Positions 6,877-14,735 of a DNA stretch of 22,145 bases are shown here, piece after piece. The position numbers and the translations under genes were made by a program. The stretch's first letter is position 1. Every line of letters begins with the position of its first letter. The DNA is taken from the NCBI GenBank assembly GCA_035403265.1, contig DAONEV010000022.1, positions 1 through 22,145 of the forward strand, read 5' to 3'. The notes under the pieces are model-generated. The model ran no database searches, had not been told where the DNA came from, and worked only from the letters and a program-made list of their open reading frames with translations. Source of the stretch: JAAYVZ01 sp035403265. GTDB lineage: Bacteria; Acidobacteriota; Thermoanaerobaculia; Thermoanaerobaculales; Thermoanaerobaculaceae.

Positions 6877-7599
6877 ATGAGGAACGTGGTGGTGACCGGT
6901 GCGTCGAGCGGCATCGGGCTCTCCTGTGCCGAGCGCTTTCTGGCGGCGGGGGACCGGGTGGTGGCGCAGTTCAGGCTGAATCGCGCCGCCATCGAGCGAC
7001 TGCAGCAGGAGTACGTGGGCGACCTCGTGTTGCCCGTGCAGGCCGACCTTGCCACCGAGGAAGGCTGTGTGACCCTGATCGAGGCCGCGGGCATCCCGGA
7101 CGTGGTCGTCCACTCGGCCGGGATCTGGAACGACGGGGCGATCCGCACACTGAGCCGCGACGTTCTCGAGGAGATCTTCCGCACCAACACCTTCTCGGCT
7201 TACTACCTGTCCCGTGAGGCGGCCCGGGTCATGGCAAGGGGCAGCATCGTGTACATCGGCTCGACGGCCGGCGAGCGGGGCGAGCCCGGGCACAGCCACT
7301 ACGCGGGCTCCAAGGCGGCGCTCTGGGGGCTCACCCAGTCGCTGGCCCAGGAGCTGGCGCCGGCGATCCGGGTCAACCTCGTGTCACCCGGATGGGTGAA
7401 CACCCCCATGTCGGAGCCGGCGTTTGCCGAGCCGGGGAAGCTCGACCGTATCGTCGGCTCGATCCCGCTGCGCCGCGTCGCCGAGCCAGAGGACGTGGCC
7501 TCGGCGGTCTTCTTCCTCGCCTCGGACGAGCAGTGCCACCTCACCGGCGTCGACCTGCCGGTGTCCGGCGGCGCGTTGCTGCCGATGCCCCGGGGGTGA
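6877..7599 (+). CDS. Short-chain dehydrogenase/reductase (SDR), classical type
   Basis: The 240-residue product is a complete classical SDR, an NAD(P)-dependent oxidoreductase with a Rossmann fold. The cofactor loop TGASSGIG is at residues 7-14. The catalytic tetrad is present as Asn104, Ser129, Tyr142 and Lys146 (HYAGSK). SPGWVNTPM follows, and the C-terminal part DVASAVFFLASDEQ..LTGVDLPVSGG is typical of FabG-like members. The NNAG motif is changed to HSAG (79-82), a tolerated variant. Arg33 after the second strand (QFRLNR) hints at NADP(H) preference. GGGGGTGA just upstream of the ATG serves as ribosome-binding site and overlaps the previous stop. It is the last gene of the three-gene operon; the substrate cannot be told from sequence. 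Confidence 0.9.
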   Translation: MRNVVVTGASSGIGLSCAERFLAAGDRVVAQFRLNRAAIERLQQEYVGDLVLPVQADLATEEGCVTLIEAAGIPDVVVHSAGIWNDGAIRTLSRDVLEEIFRTNTFSAYYLSREAARVMARGSIVYIGSTAGERGEPGHSHYAGSKAALWGLTQSLAQELAPAIRVNLVSPGWVNTPMSEPAFAEPGKLDRIVGSIPLRRVAEPEDVASAVFFLASDEQCHLTGVDLPVSGGALLPMPRG

Positions 7600-7606
7600 T
7601 CCCTCC

Positions 7607-7631
7607 CAGGTCCAGGTCCAGGTCAAGGTCC
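7607..7631. repeat. Hexamer microsatellite, CAGGTC x3 plus one variant unit
   Basis: CAGGTC occurs at 7607-7612, 7613-7618 and 7619-7624, followed by AAGGTC at 7625-7630. It lies just after the SDR stop. The 12-mer GTCAAGGTCCGG at its 3' end (7622-7633) recurs at 8816-8827, a few bases before the NamZ start codon. Confidence 0.6.
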
Positions 7632-7695
7632 GGCCGTGTTCTGCCGACGCGCCGCGGACCACATGCCGGGCCTTCCGCTTTCTCCGACAGGCTCC

Positions 7696-7701
7696 TAGAA
7701 T
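7696..7701 (+). promoter_or_regulatory. Possible -10 box TAGAAT before the ferritin-like gene
   Basis: TAGAAT matches 5 of 6 -10 positions and lies 18 nt before the ATG at 7720, in a 120-nt gap after the SDR gene. No good -35 is found at normal spacing (TTCCGC at 7673-7678 is weak). Low-confidence call. Confidence 0.3.
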
Positions 7702-7719
7702 GACCATTCAGGGGGTCCC

Positions 7720-7947
7720 ATGAGCTCCACACCCGATTTCGGCGTCAACGAGCAGACGCGGCCGGACGAGGCCGTCAAGATCGCCATCGAGCGCGAGCGC
7801 TCGGCGCGGGCCTTTTACCTGCGCTGCGCCTCCATCGTGGCTGACCCTGGGGTCAAGAAGCTGTTCGAGTTCCTGGCCGCCGAGGAAGGGAAGCACCTTG
7901 ACCTGCTGGAGCGGGAGTACGACCGCTTCATCTCCGGGGAGAACTGA
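7720..7947 (+). CDS. Small ferritin-like (rubrerythrin-type) two-helix protein
   Basis: The 75-residue product forms two predicted helices. The first (about 16-38) contains AIERERSARAFY and the second (about 44-70) contains FLAAEEGKHLDLLEREY. The E-x-E ... EExxH pattern (Glu24/Glu26, Glu56, His59) is half of a rubrerythrin or ferritin-like diiron site. A full four-helix bundle has two such helix pairs, so this protein would need to dimerise to make a complete metal site, as encapsulated ferritins do; no encapsulin shell gene is in the window. Diiron or iron binding is inferred. The next gene begins with GTG one nucleotide after the stop, so the pair is probably translationally coupled. Confidence 0.8.
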   Translation: MSSTPDFGVNEQTRPDEAVKIAIERERSARAFYLRCASIVADPGVKKLFEFLAAEEGKHLDLLEREYDRFISGEN

Positions 7948-7948
7948 A

Positions 7949-8650
7949 GTGGCCCCCAAGGTCGTCATCCAGGGCGAGCTGCAGGACCGCTACGAGGTGC
8001 AGCGCCTCCTCCTCGAGGCGCACCCGGAGCTGCACGTCGACACGGTGGCATCGCCGTGGGAGCTGCTCGATCGCGCCCGGAGCGGCGAGTACGCGGTCGC
8101 GCTCGTTCTCAAGGGCCCGATCGCCCGTCACCAGGAGCGTGTCCAGGCGGTGGCGTCCCTGAAGGCGAACGGGTTCGGCGGCCGCATCCTCTACGCGGGC
8201 GCCTTCCTCACCGAGAAGCAGGACGCGCTCCAGGCCGGCGCCCACTACGCCTTCGACCCCGATGTCCAGCGCGCCGAGGAGGTGGTCTGGGCGGCGCTGT
8301 TCAAGCCGCGGGTGGACGTGGACCATTCCTACCTGCGGTACCTCTTCGTCGGCGAGTGGCTGGAGATCGGCGAGTACGCCGATGCGCTGCCCGAGGTGGC
8401 CCCCGATGTGCTGCTGACGTCCACCTCCCGTCATGCGGTGCCGGAGTTCTACGGTGCGCTGGCGGAGTTTACCCAGCGGCACCCGGAGACCCGTTGCGTG
8501 CTGGTCGAGGACGAGGCGTCTGACGACGTACGGGTCGAGGCACTGGCCACCGGGGTGCAGCCCTACGTGGTGCTGCGCGACGACGGCCTGCTGGCCCTCG
8601 CGCGCCTGGTCGGCAACCTCGCCCAGGAGTGCTGGCTCTCCCGCTTCTAG
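7949..8650 (+). CDS. Protein of two degenerate receiver-like domains, function unknown
   Basis: The 233-residue soluble product has an N-terminal half (about 5-118) with the order of a CheY-like domain: VVIQGELQ, a helix, YAVALVLKGP, RILYAGAF, then ALQAGAHYAFDPD. The usual acidic pair after strand 1, the phosphoacceptor Asp after strand 3 (LKG here) and the Lys after strand 5 are all absent, so it is a pseudo-receiver at best. The second half (about 130-230) repeats the style: YLFVGEWLEIGEYADALPEVAPDVLL, RCVLVEDE, EALATGVQPYVVLRDD. No DNA-binding or enzymatic output domain is visible. The GTG at 7949 has GGGGAG upstream and follows the ferritin-like stop by one nucleotide. Receiver homology is my inference and needs a structure prediction. 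Confidence 0.7.
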   Translation: MAPKVVIQGELQDRYEVQRLLLEAHPELHVDTVASPWELLDRARSGEYAVALVLKGPIARHQERVQAVASLKANGFGGRILYAGAFLTEKQDALQAGAHYAFDPDVQRAEEVVWAALFKPRVDVDHSYLRYLFVGEWLEIGEYADALPEVAPDVLLTSTSRHAVPEFYGALAEFTQRHPETRCVLVEDEASDDVRVEALATGVQPYVVLRDDGLLALARLVGNLAQECWLSRF

Positions 8651-8831
8651 GGCGAGCAAAGATGCCACATGCCCTGTCATGGCCGGGGATCGCGCGTGGG
8701 CGCTGTCCCGCCAGTGCGGGGAAGGGCACGCGTGGGCTGGCGGGCGAGAGGTGGGTGCCGCGCTTCGCGCCCACTTCGTCTTCGCGAGCCGGTGGCCGCC
8801 TGGCCGCGGGCGAGCGTCAAGGTCCGGTGCC

Positions 8832-10001
8832 ATGACCGTCAGGACGGGTCTCGGGAGGCTGGTGGCCGACCCCGCGATGCTCGCCGGGCGACGCTTTGCG
8901 GTGCTCGCCAACCAGGCGGCAGTGACGCCCGGGCTGGTGACGGCGTGGCGGGCGCTGGCGTTCCACGGTGGCGAGCTGGTCCGGCTGTTCGCCCCCGAGC
9001 ACGGTCTGTGGGGTGTCGCCCAGGACATGGAGGCGGTGAGCGACACCAGGGATCCGGTGCTTGGTGTGCCCGTGCACTCGCTGTACGGCCACTCGTCCAC
9101 CACTCTGGCGCCGCGCGCCGAGTGGCTGGAGGGCCTCGATGTCGTGGTCGTGGACCTGCCCGATATCGGCACCCGCTACTACACCTTCGCGGCGACCATG
9201 GCGCACATCGTGGCGGCGTGCGAGACGGCAGGCGTCGAGGTGCTCGTCCTGGATCGACCCAATCCGATCGGCGGGGTGGCGCTGGAGGGCGGCCCGGTGG
9301 AGGCCGGTTGCCGGTCGTTCGTGGGGGAGATCGACGTGCCGGTGCGGCACGGCCTCACCCTAGGAGAGCTGGCTCTCTGGCTGCGCGCGGGACGTCACCC
9401 GGACCTCACGCTCTCGGTCCTGATGTGCGAGGGATGGCAGCGCGAGTGGTGGTGGGACGACACGGGTCTGCCATGGGTGGCGCCCTCGCCCAACATGCCC
9501 GCACTGATCACCGCGGCGATCTACCCGGGTGCGTGTCTGGTGGAGGCGACGAACCTGTCCGAAGGGCGTGGCACCACCAGGCCGTTCGAGCTGATCGGCG
9601 CACCGTGGCTGGACGGCGAGGCACTGGCCAGGCAGCTCACCGCGGCGGGACTGCCGGGGGTGGCGTTCCGGCCGACCTTCTTCCGGCCCGCGTTCGGCAA
9701 GTTCGCCGGCGAGGTGTGCGGCGGCGTGCACTGGCACGTCACCGACCGGACGGCAATGCGGCCGCTCGAAACCGGCGTGCGGCTGCTGGCCGCGGTGCGC
9801 GAGCTGCACCCGGACCGCTTCGCCTGGCGCGCCGACGCCTACGAGTTCGTGGCCGATGTCCCGGCCATCGACCTGCTCACCGGCTCGTCCGCCGCCCGCG
9901 CCGTGATCGAGGGCTGCGGCGACCTCGCCGAGCTGCTCGCGGGTTGGGCCGTGCACTGCCGGGAGTTTGCCTCCGCCCGGCAGCCCTCCCTGCTCTATTG
10001 A
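8832..10001 (+). CDS. namZ: DUF1343 / NamZ-type exo-beta-N-acetylmuramidase
   Basis: The 389-residue protein matches DUF1343, the family of NamZ (glycoside hydrolase family 171), which removes N-acetylmuramic acid from the non-reducing end of peptidoglycan fragments. Family landmarks in order are RLFAPEHGLWG (about 55), VPVHSLYG (about 80), VVVDLPDIGTRYYTF (about 105), VLVLDRPNPIGGVALEGGPV (about 140), PVRHGLTLGELALW and ATNLSEGRGTTRPFE (about 240). Length is close to the family norm. No signal peptide precedes the domain, whereas many family members are exported; this one may act in the cytoplasm. The ATG has only a weak AAGG 10 nt upstream. The preceding 181-nt gap shows no gene. The gene converges with the membrane-protein gene 10 nt away. 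The symbol is by family resemblance. Confidence 0.85.
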   Translation: MTVRTGLGRLVADPAMLAGRRFAVLANQAAVTPGLVTAWRALAFHGGELVRLFAPEHGLWGVAQDMEAVSDTRDPVLGVPVHSLYGHSSTTLAPRAEWLEGLDVVVVDLPDIGTRYYTFAATMAHIVAACETAGVEVLVLDRPNPIGGVALEGGPVEAGCRSFVGEIDVPVRHGLTLGELALWLRAGRHPDLTLSVLMCEGWQREWWWDDTGLPWVAPSPNMPALITAAIYPGACLVEATNLSEGRGTTRPFELIGAPWLDGEALARQLTAAGLPGVAFRPTFFRPAFGKFAGEVCGGVHWHVTDRTAMRPLETGVRLLAAVRELHPDRFAWRADAYEFVADVPAIDLLTGSSAARAVIEGCGDLAELLAGWAVHCREFASARQPSLLY

Positions 10002-10011
10002 GTTTCGACTC

Positions 10012-11985
10012 TCAGCTCGGCGGGAGGGCGAGGGAACGGGCCGCCTCGAGATCGACCCGGCCGCGCCAGGCCGCGGGCTTGGGAATGAACTCGATCCGTC
10101 CGAACGGGCTGTTTGCGGTGGCGACGGACGGGCCGAAGCGGGTGTGGAAGCCGGCCACCGTCTCCGGGGGCAGCAGGTCGGGGTAGAGCAGCACGCCGCA
10201 GAAGTCGCCAAGGGTGACGAAGCGCTCGAGGAAGTCCCACTCTTTCGGCGCGAAGTCACGCTGCTGCCGGCGGGCCCTGAAGGCGTTGGGGTCGTCGGGG
10301 AAGAACATGCGCGGCCAGCCGGCGTCCAGGTAGGGCCTGATCTGGTCGGGGTGGAGGCGGCCAAAGTACTTCCCGACCACCTTCTTGCCGTGGTAGGTCT
10401 GCAGCCAGGCAATGCCGCTCTGCACGCCGTAGTAGCGGCAGATCTGGTTGGTGGCCACGCCGTTGCCGCCGGCGACGCAGAACGGCCAGTCGAGCACCGC
10501 GTCGCCGGGGGCGCTGCGGACGGCTTCCATCAGGCGGCTGAACGCCGCATCGGGCCGGAAGTGGTGCCAGTCCTTGATGAGGTAGGCGCGGTAGGCCGTG
10601 GTGGCCTCGACGCCGAGCAGGGCGGCCAGCATGCCGGCCACCAGCCGTCCGCGCCAACGCCACTGGAATGGCGGGGCCAGCAGGGCGAGGCTCGCCAGGA
10701 GCGCCGGGTAGACGACGCTGAAGCGGGCGGTCACGCGCACGAATCCGAACCAGGGAAGCAGCCGCAGGACGTTGAAGTGCACCGGGTGAAAGGAGAGCAG
10801 TAGACCGAGGAGGAGCAGGCCTGGCACGGCGGCGAGGGACCGCCGGCGGCCGGCCCATAGCCCCGCCAGCGCTGCGAAGACGAACGCCAGGCCGGGGCTG
10901 GCGGCGAACATAGCCTCGGGCTGGTCGGTCAGGATGCGGTGGTGGGTCACCGGGTTGAGGCCGGGCAACACCGGCATCAGCATGCGCACGGGGTTCGCCC
11001 ACCAGGCGCCCAGCGGCATTCCCGCGAAATGGTACTCGCCGGCGGCGGTCGCGACCTGGAAGGCGAGAGGTATGTAAAGCAGCCCGGCGATCGCCGTCAT
11101 CCCGGCCAGCAGCGCGACCTGCACCGGGTGGGCGCGAGCCGAGGCGACCAGCTCCTGCACGCTGTCGGCCAGGAGCGCTCCCAGCCGCGCCGGCCGACAC
11201 CGCGCCCGCACCAGCGCCAGCACGGCCAGGAAGCACGCCGTGACCAGCGCCGAAGTGAGCCCGATCCCGGCGACGTACCCGAGATCCAGGCCCAGGCACG
11301 CCACGAGCAGGAACGCCCGAGCGCCGAGCAGGCGCGCCGACCACGGCCGCCGCGCCACGGCCCGGCTCGCCAGCGCGAAGTCGGCGAGGACTCCCAGCAC
11401 CGTCCAGTGTGCGCAGGCGTTGGCGAGGGTGCCGGCGTACCTGCCGATTGCGTAGTAGTTGCAGAACGAGACCGCCAGGGCGACGGCCCCGGCGCGCCAG
11501 GCGCCGTGGTCGGGAGCCAGTAGCAGGAACGCTCCGAGCGCCGTGGCTGCGATCGAAAGCACGAAGTAGAGCTGGCACCACCCCCACGTCCCCAGCAGGT
11601 GACGGGCGGAGGCCGCCATCAGGTGCATCTCCATGATCCAGGGCTGGAAGACGTTGTTGCCGCCGTAGGGGTAGAAGAGCTGGTCGTTGTGCAGGCCGAG
11701 GCGGGGCAGGGGCGTGAACGTGAGGTTCGAGGCAACGTAGTGGTTCTGGTGATCCCACAGGCTGAGGTCGCCCCGCCCGGAGATCGGCGCGCCGAGGTCC
11801 TGCACGACCAGGCGGGCGAACAGCATCGAGACGAGGGCCACCACGCCGGCGAAGGCGACGGTCGCGACGAAGAGGCGCTGGCCGCTCAGCCGGCCAGCGG
11901 TCGCGTCCCTGGCCGAGAAGGCGTCAAGCCGGGAGATCTCCCGGGTGCGCTTGAGAAGGGTGGCCAGGCGGGCGCCGAAGGTCAT
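10012..11985 (-). CDS. Large polytopic membrane protein, GT-C-like, with C-terminal soluble domain
   Basis: The 657-residue product has about ten hydrophobic segments between residues 38 and 460 (e.g. LFVATVAFAGVVALVSMLFA, GLLLLGLLLSFHPVHF). A first large loop holds GRGDLSLWDHQNHYVASNL and LFYPYGGNNVFQPW, and a soluble C-terminal part begins near DWHHFRPDAAFSRLMEAV. This architecture, with an acidic loop after the first membrane span, is that of GT-C glycosyltransferases or the related YfhO/DUF-type membrane proteins that use polyprenyl-linked sugars. I cannot name the family or substrate. It is divergent from the GT-C pair starting at 12118, sharing a 132-nt gap. There is no Shine-Dalgarno before the ATG; a TAACCT box lies 11 nt upstream, so a leaderless start is possible. 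Confidence 0.75.
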   Translation of the reverse strand: MTFGARLATLLKRTREISRLDAFSARDATAGRLSGQRLFVATVAFAGVVALVSMLFARLVVQDLGAPISGRGDLSLWDHQNHYVASNLTFTPLPRLGLHNDQLFYPYGGNNVFQPWIMEMHLMAASARHLLGTWGWCQLYFVLSIAATALGAFLLLAPDHGAWRAGAVALAVSFCNYYAIGRYAGTLANACAHWTVLGVLADFALASRAVARRPWSARLLGARAFLLVACLGLDLGYVAGIGLTSALVTACFLAVLALVRARCRPARLGALLADSVQELVASARAHPVQVALLAGMTAIAGLLYIPLAFQVATAAGEYHFAGMPLGAWWANPVRMLMPVLPGLNPVTHHRILTDQPEAMFAASPGLAFVFAALAGLWAGRRRSLAAVPGLLLLGLLLSFHPVHFNVLRLLPWFGFVRVTARFSVVYPALLASLALLAPPFQWRWRGRLVAGMLAALLGVEATTAYRAYLIKDWHHFRPDAAFSRLMEAVRSAPGDAVLDWPFCVAGGNGVATNQICRYYGVQSGIAWLQTYHGKKVVGKYFGRLHPDQIRPYLDAGWPRMFFPDDPNAFRARRQQRDFAPKEWDFLERFVTLGDFCGVLLYPDLLPPETVAGFHTRFGPSVATANSPFGRIEFIPKPAAWRGRVDLEAARSLALPPS

Positions 11986-12103
11986 GCGCGGAGAAGGTTA
12001 GCACCCGCCCGGGAGCTCAGGCTCCCCCCGGCTCGGTCCGCAACCCTGAATGCGAATGCAGATGTCTTCCGTCGTGGGCGTGGCGTCGAGCCGCCGCTGC
12101 CCG

Positions 12104-12109
12104 TATCAT
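12104..12109 (+). promoter_or_regulatory. -10-like box TATCAT, probably leaderless start for the first GT-C gene
   Basis: TATCAT matches the -10 consensus at 5 of 6 positions and ends 8 nt before the ATG at 12118, with no Shine-Dalgarno sequence between. The geometry fits a transcript starting at or next to the start codon. No -35 is evident. Confidence 0.45.
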
Positions 12110-12117
12110 GCGCGTCG

Positions 12118-14655
12118 ATGTGGACGATCCATGGTCCCCGCTGGCAGAAGGCGCGCGAGCTGGCAACCGCCGCGGTGGGCCCGGCCGCGCTGATCGCCTG
12201 GGTGGCGGCCGTCTGGCGCTGGAGGCCGCGCGACCTCTTCGAGTGGGACGAGTACCTCTACCTGCGGGGCATCGAGCATTACGACGTGAGCCGGCACTCG
12301 CCCCATCCCCCCGGGGCACCGCTGTACTCCTTCCTGGGGTGGTTGCTGCGGCTACTGCTCGGGGACGGCCAGCGGGCGCTGCAGCTCCTCTCAATCCTCG
12401 CCGGTGGCCTCTGCCTGGTGCTCCTGTGGCGGCTCGTCGCCGGCCGAGGTGGCACCAGAGGTGCGGCGTGGGCGGCGGTGCTGGGGCTTGCCGCGTTTCC
12501 GGGATTCCTTTTCTATTCGAATGTGGCCCTCACGGACGTGCCAGCCCTGGCCGCCCTCGTGGCGGCCTGGATCGTTGGGTTCGCGGTCCTGGAGCGGCCC
12601 GGTCTCCTGCCAGGGTTCGCCGCCGTGGCGGCGCTGGGGCTCGGGATCCGTCCGGCGACGTTCCCGGCCCTGGTCCCGCTCGGTGCCGTGCTCCTGGTCG
12701 AGGCCGTCCGGCGGAAACGCTGGCGCGAGGTGGGACTGGCGGCCGCCTGCGGGTTCGGGGTGAGCCTCGCCGTGTGGGTGCCGGCCGCGGTTCTGACCGG
12801 CCCCGGGCGCTTCGTCGACGCCCTGATCACGCAGACGAGCTGGGTCGCGTCGCGGGACTCCGCCGCCAGCTTTCCCCGTGCGGACTGGCCGGACCTGGCA
12901 CGGCACTGGCTGGAGTTCCCGTTCGGGCACCGACGCTTCGCCCGTCTCGTGTGGGGCCTGGGAGTGCTGGGCGGAGTGGCGTGGTGGCGGGCCGGCCAGC
13001 GCCGCCTCGTGCTCCTGGTGGGAGGTGGGGGGCTGCTTTACCTCGTCGTCGCGATGACGACCCTGCACCTGCGGTGGGGAGTCCGCTACGGCCTTCCGGT
13101 CTTGCCGGCGCTGGCCGTGATGGCCGCGGGCAACCTCGCCTGGCGGCCTCGCGCCGCTCGCTGGGCGGCTGGTGTGACGTGCCTGGCGGCGGCCCTGGTG
13201 ATGGCCGTGCAGACGGTTCCGGTGCTCGACATGCGGCGGCGGCCGGCTCCGGCGCGGGCGGCATTCGAGCACGTGAGGGAGATCGCCGACCCGGCTCGTA
13301 CCTGGCTTGTCTTCGGGCGCGACGTGGCGCCCCATGGCGAGCGCCTGGTGCCCCGGATGGGCTACGTTGGCGAGCTGTGGCAGAAAGGGCGCTACTACCT
13401 TCGCACCGCCACGGACGGGCGGGAGACGGTGCTCGTGACCACCGAGCCGATGCCTGGCTACGAAACCGTCTTCGAGCGCACCTGGGACTCGCCGCGGCTC
13501 AGGGAGCTGACCTATGGGCGGTATGGCACGGCGGTGGTCCAGATCCCACCTGCCGGCGTGGGGAGCGTCGAGATCCCGGGTCTCGAGATGGGAGAGCAGA
13601 GCTGGAGGCTACTGGGCAAGGGCGGGATCAGCCTCTCCGACCAGGGACGGCCCCAGGCCGCCGAGCTCTGCCCGCTCTCCGCTTCCGTGACGGTCAAACC
13701 GGCGGCGGGCGAGGCACGTGAGGTGTGGCCGGGCGAGTGCGTCGACCTCCTCGTCCTTCCCGGCAAGGGGAGGGGACTCGAGCTCTCGTCCTCGGACCAG
13801 AGTGCCCTGCTGCAGCCGTTGGCTTTCACGGTCGCGGCGGGAGCCTGGAGGGGCACGGTTGCCGCCGGCGGGGCGAGCCTCACGCGGTTTCCCCGCGGAC
13901 AGGTGTTTGTCGTGCCGGTAGTGGCTCACCTGGTTGGCGAGAGGCGGTCCGAGTGGGTTTCCAACCTCCGTGTCACCAACCGGAGCGGCGTTGCGGGGCA
14001 GGTGGTCGTGGCGCGGCTTCCGGGGGGGCGCTCAGGCAATGTGCTGCCAGCGGTGGAAGTGGCGCTTCCGGCGGGGGACTCGATCCAACTGGACGATGTC
14101 CTGGGGAGCCCCGACCTGGCCGACGGCACCGCCAGCGGCGCGATGTTGGTCGGGCTCGACGTCTCGAACCCGGAGGCGGAGGTCGGGATCGACATCCTGG
14201 CTCGCACCTTCGACCGGCGGGCCAAGGGCGGGGCCGAGGACGGTCGGCTGGAGGCGATACCCCTCGACCGGGGCCTGCGGCCAGAGGAAAGCTCGGAGAT
14301 GGGTGAGCTGACCGTGTCCGCGGGCGACCGGTTGGCGGTCGGTGCGGCGGCGATCGGATCCTCGGCGGTCAAGGTCACGTTCGTGGCCCGCGCCCGCGAC
14401 GGTCACGAGGTCGCGCGCCGCGATCTCTCGACTCCGGTGCTCGGCCAGGCGCAGCAGCCGTGGACGCTGCCCGAGGGCCGCTGGCGGGTGTCAGTCGTTC
14501 TCGGTCGGGGCGACCAGGGGTTGCGGGTCTTCCCGTACCTGTCGCAGGTGGCACCGTACGGGCGCTGCGGCTATCTGACGGGATCGAGCCCCGGGTCGAG
14601 ACCCTTCGCCCAGGCCATCGTCGTGGCCGCACGACCAGTCTCGGCCGCCCGCTGA
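12118..14655 (+). CDS. GT-C (GT39/ArnT-like) membrane glycosyltransferase fused to extracytoplasmic modules
   Basis: The 845-residue product starts with a membrane span (about 12-33) and a first loop with FEWDEYLYLRG. Asp44-Glu45 matches the acidic catalytic pair of GT39/ArnT/PMT-type enzymes, which transfer sugars from polyprenyl phosphate on the outer face of the inner membrane. About eight to ten further hydrophobic segments run to about residue 370. A soluble domain opens with RRRPAPARAAFEHVR (373 on) and DPARTWLVF. The tail (about 596-700) has the module VVPVVAHL ... EWVSNLRVTN ... LPAGDSIQLDDVL ... GAMLVG ... ARTFDRR. Start 12118 was chosen because the domain begins there; the open frame upstream overlaps the divergent gene and has no membrane or domain sense. 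A paralogue follows 80 nt downstream. Acceptor and donor are unknown. Confidence 0.8.
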   Translation: MWTIHGPRWQKARELATAAVGPAALIAWVAAVWRWRPRDLFEWDEYLYLRGIEHYDVSRHSPHPPGAPLYSFLGWLLRLLLGDGQRALQLLSILAGGLCLVLLWRLVAGRGGTRGAAWAAVLGLAAFPGFLFYSNVALTDVPALAALVAAWIVGFAVLERPGLLPGFAAVAALGLGIRPATFPALVPLGAVLLVEAVRRKRWREVGLAAACGFGVSLAVWVPAAVLTGPGRFVDALITQTSWVASRDSAASFPRADWPDLARHWLEFPFGHRRFARLVWGLGVLGGVAWWRAGQRRLVLLVGGGGLLYLVVAMTTLHLRWGVRYGLPVLPALAVMAAGNLAWRPRAARWAAGVTCLAAALVMAVQTVPVLDMRRRPAPARAAFEHVREIADPARTWLVFGRDVAPHGERLVPRMGYVGELWQKGRYYLRTATDGRETVLVTTEPMPGYETVFERTWDSPRLRELTYGRYGTAVVQIPPAGVGSVEIPGLEMGEQSWRLLGKGGISLSDQGRPQAAELCPLSASVTVKPAAGEAREVWPGECVDLLVLPGKGRGLELSSSDQSALLQPLAFTVAAGAWRGTVAAGGASLTRFPRGQVFVVPVVAHLVGERRSEWVSNLRVTNRSGVAGQVVVARLPGGRSGNVLPAVEVALPAGDSIQLDDVLGSPDLADGTASGAMLVGLDVSNPEAEVGIDILARTFDRRAKGGAEDGRLEAIPLDRGLRPEESSEMGELTVSAGDRLAVGAAAIGSSAVKVTFVARARDGHEVARRDLSTPVLGQAQQPWTLPEGRWRVSVVLGRGDQGLRVFPYLSQVAPYGRCGYLTGSSPGSRPFAQAIVVAARPVSAAR

Positions 14656-14735
14656 GTGCTATCCTTCGGCCGCGTTTGGTTGGCTGGAACAGGCTCTTGC
14701 GGAGGTTCTCTCCAGCCGGCGTGTGCGGAGCTTTC

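Noticed and set aside
6034..7299. 421-residue minus-strand open frame opposite the toroid and SDR genes
   Set aside because: It spans two well-supported plus-strand genes and shows no motif; a by-product of GC-rich codon use.
8651..8831. Short open frames and GC hairpins in the gap before namZ
   Set aside because: A 68-residue frame (8629-8835) overlaps both neighbours and has no ribosome-binding site or motif; a bulged GTGG/CCAC stem near 8752-8774 has no T-tract.
11599..12117. N-terminal extension of the first GT-C protein by 173 residues
   Set aside because: It overlaps the divergent membrane-protein gene and is charged low-complexity sequence. The membrane span and catalytic loop begin just after the ATG at 12118.
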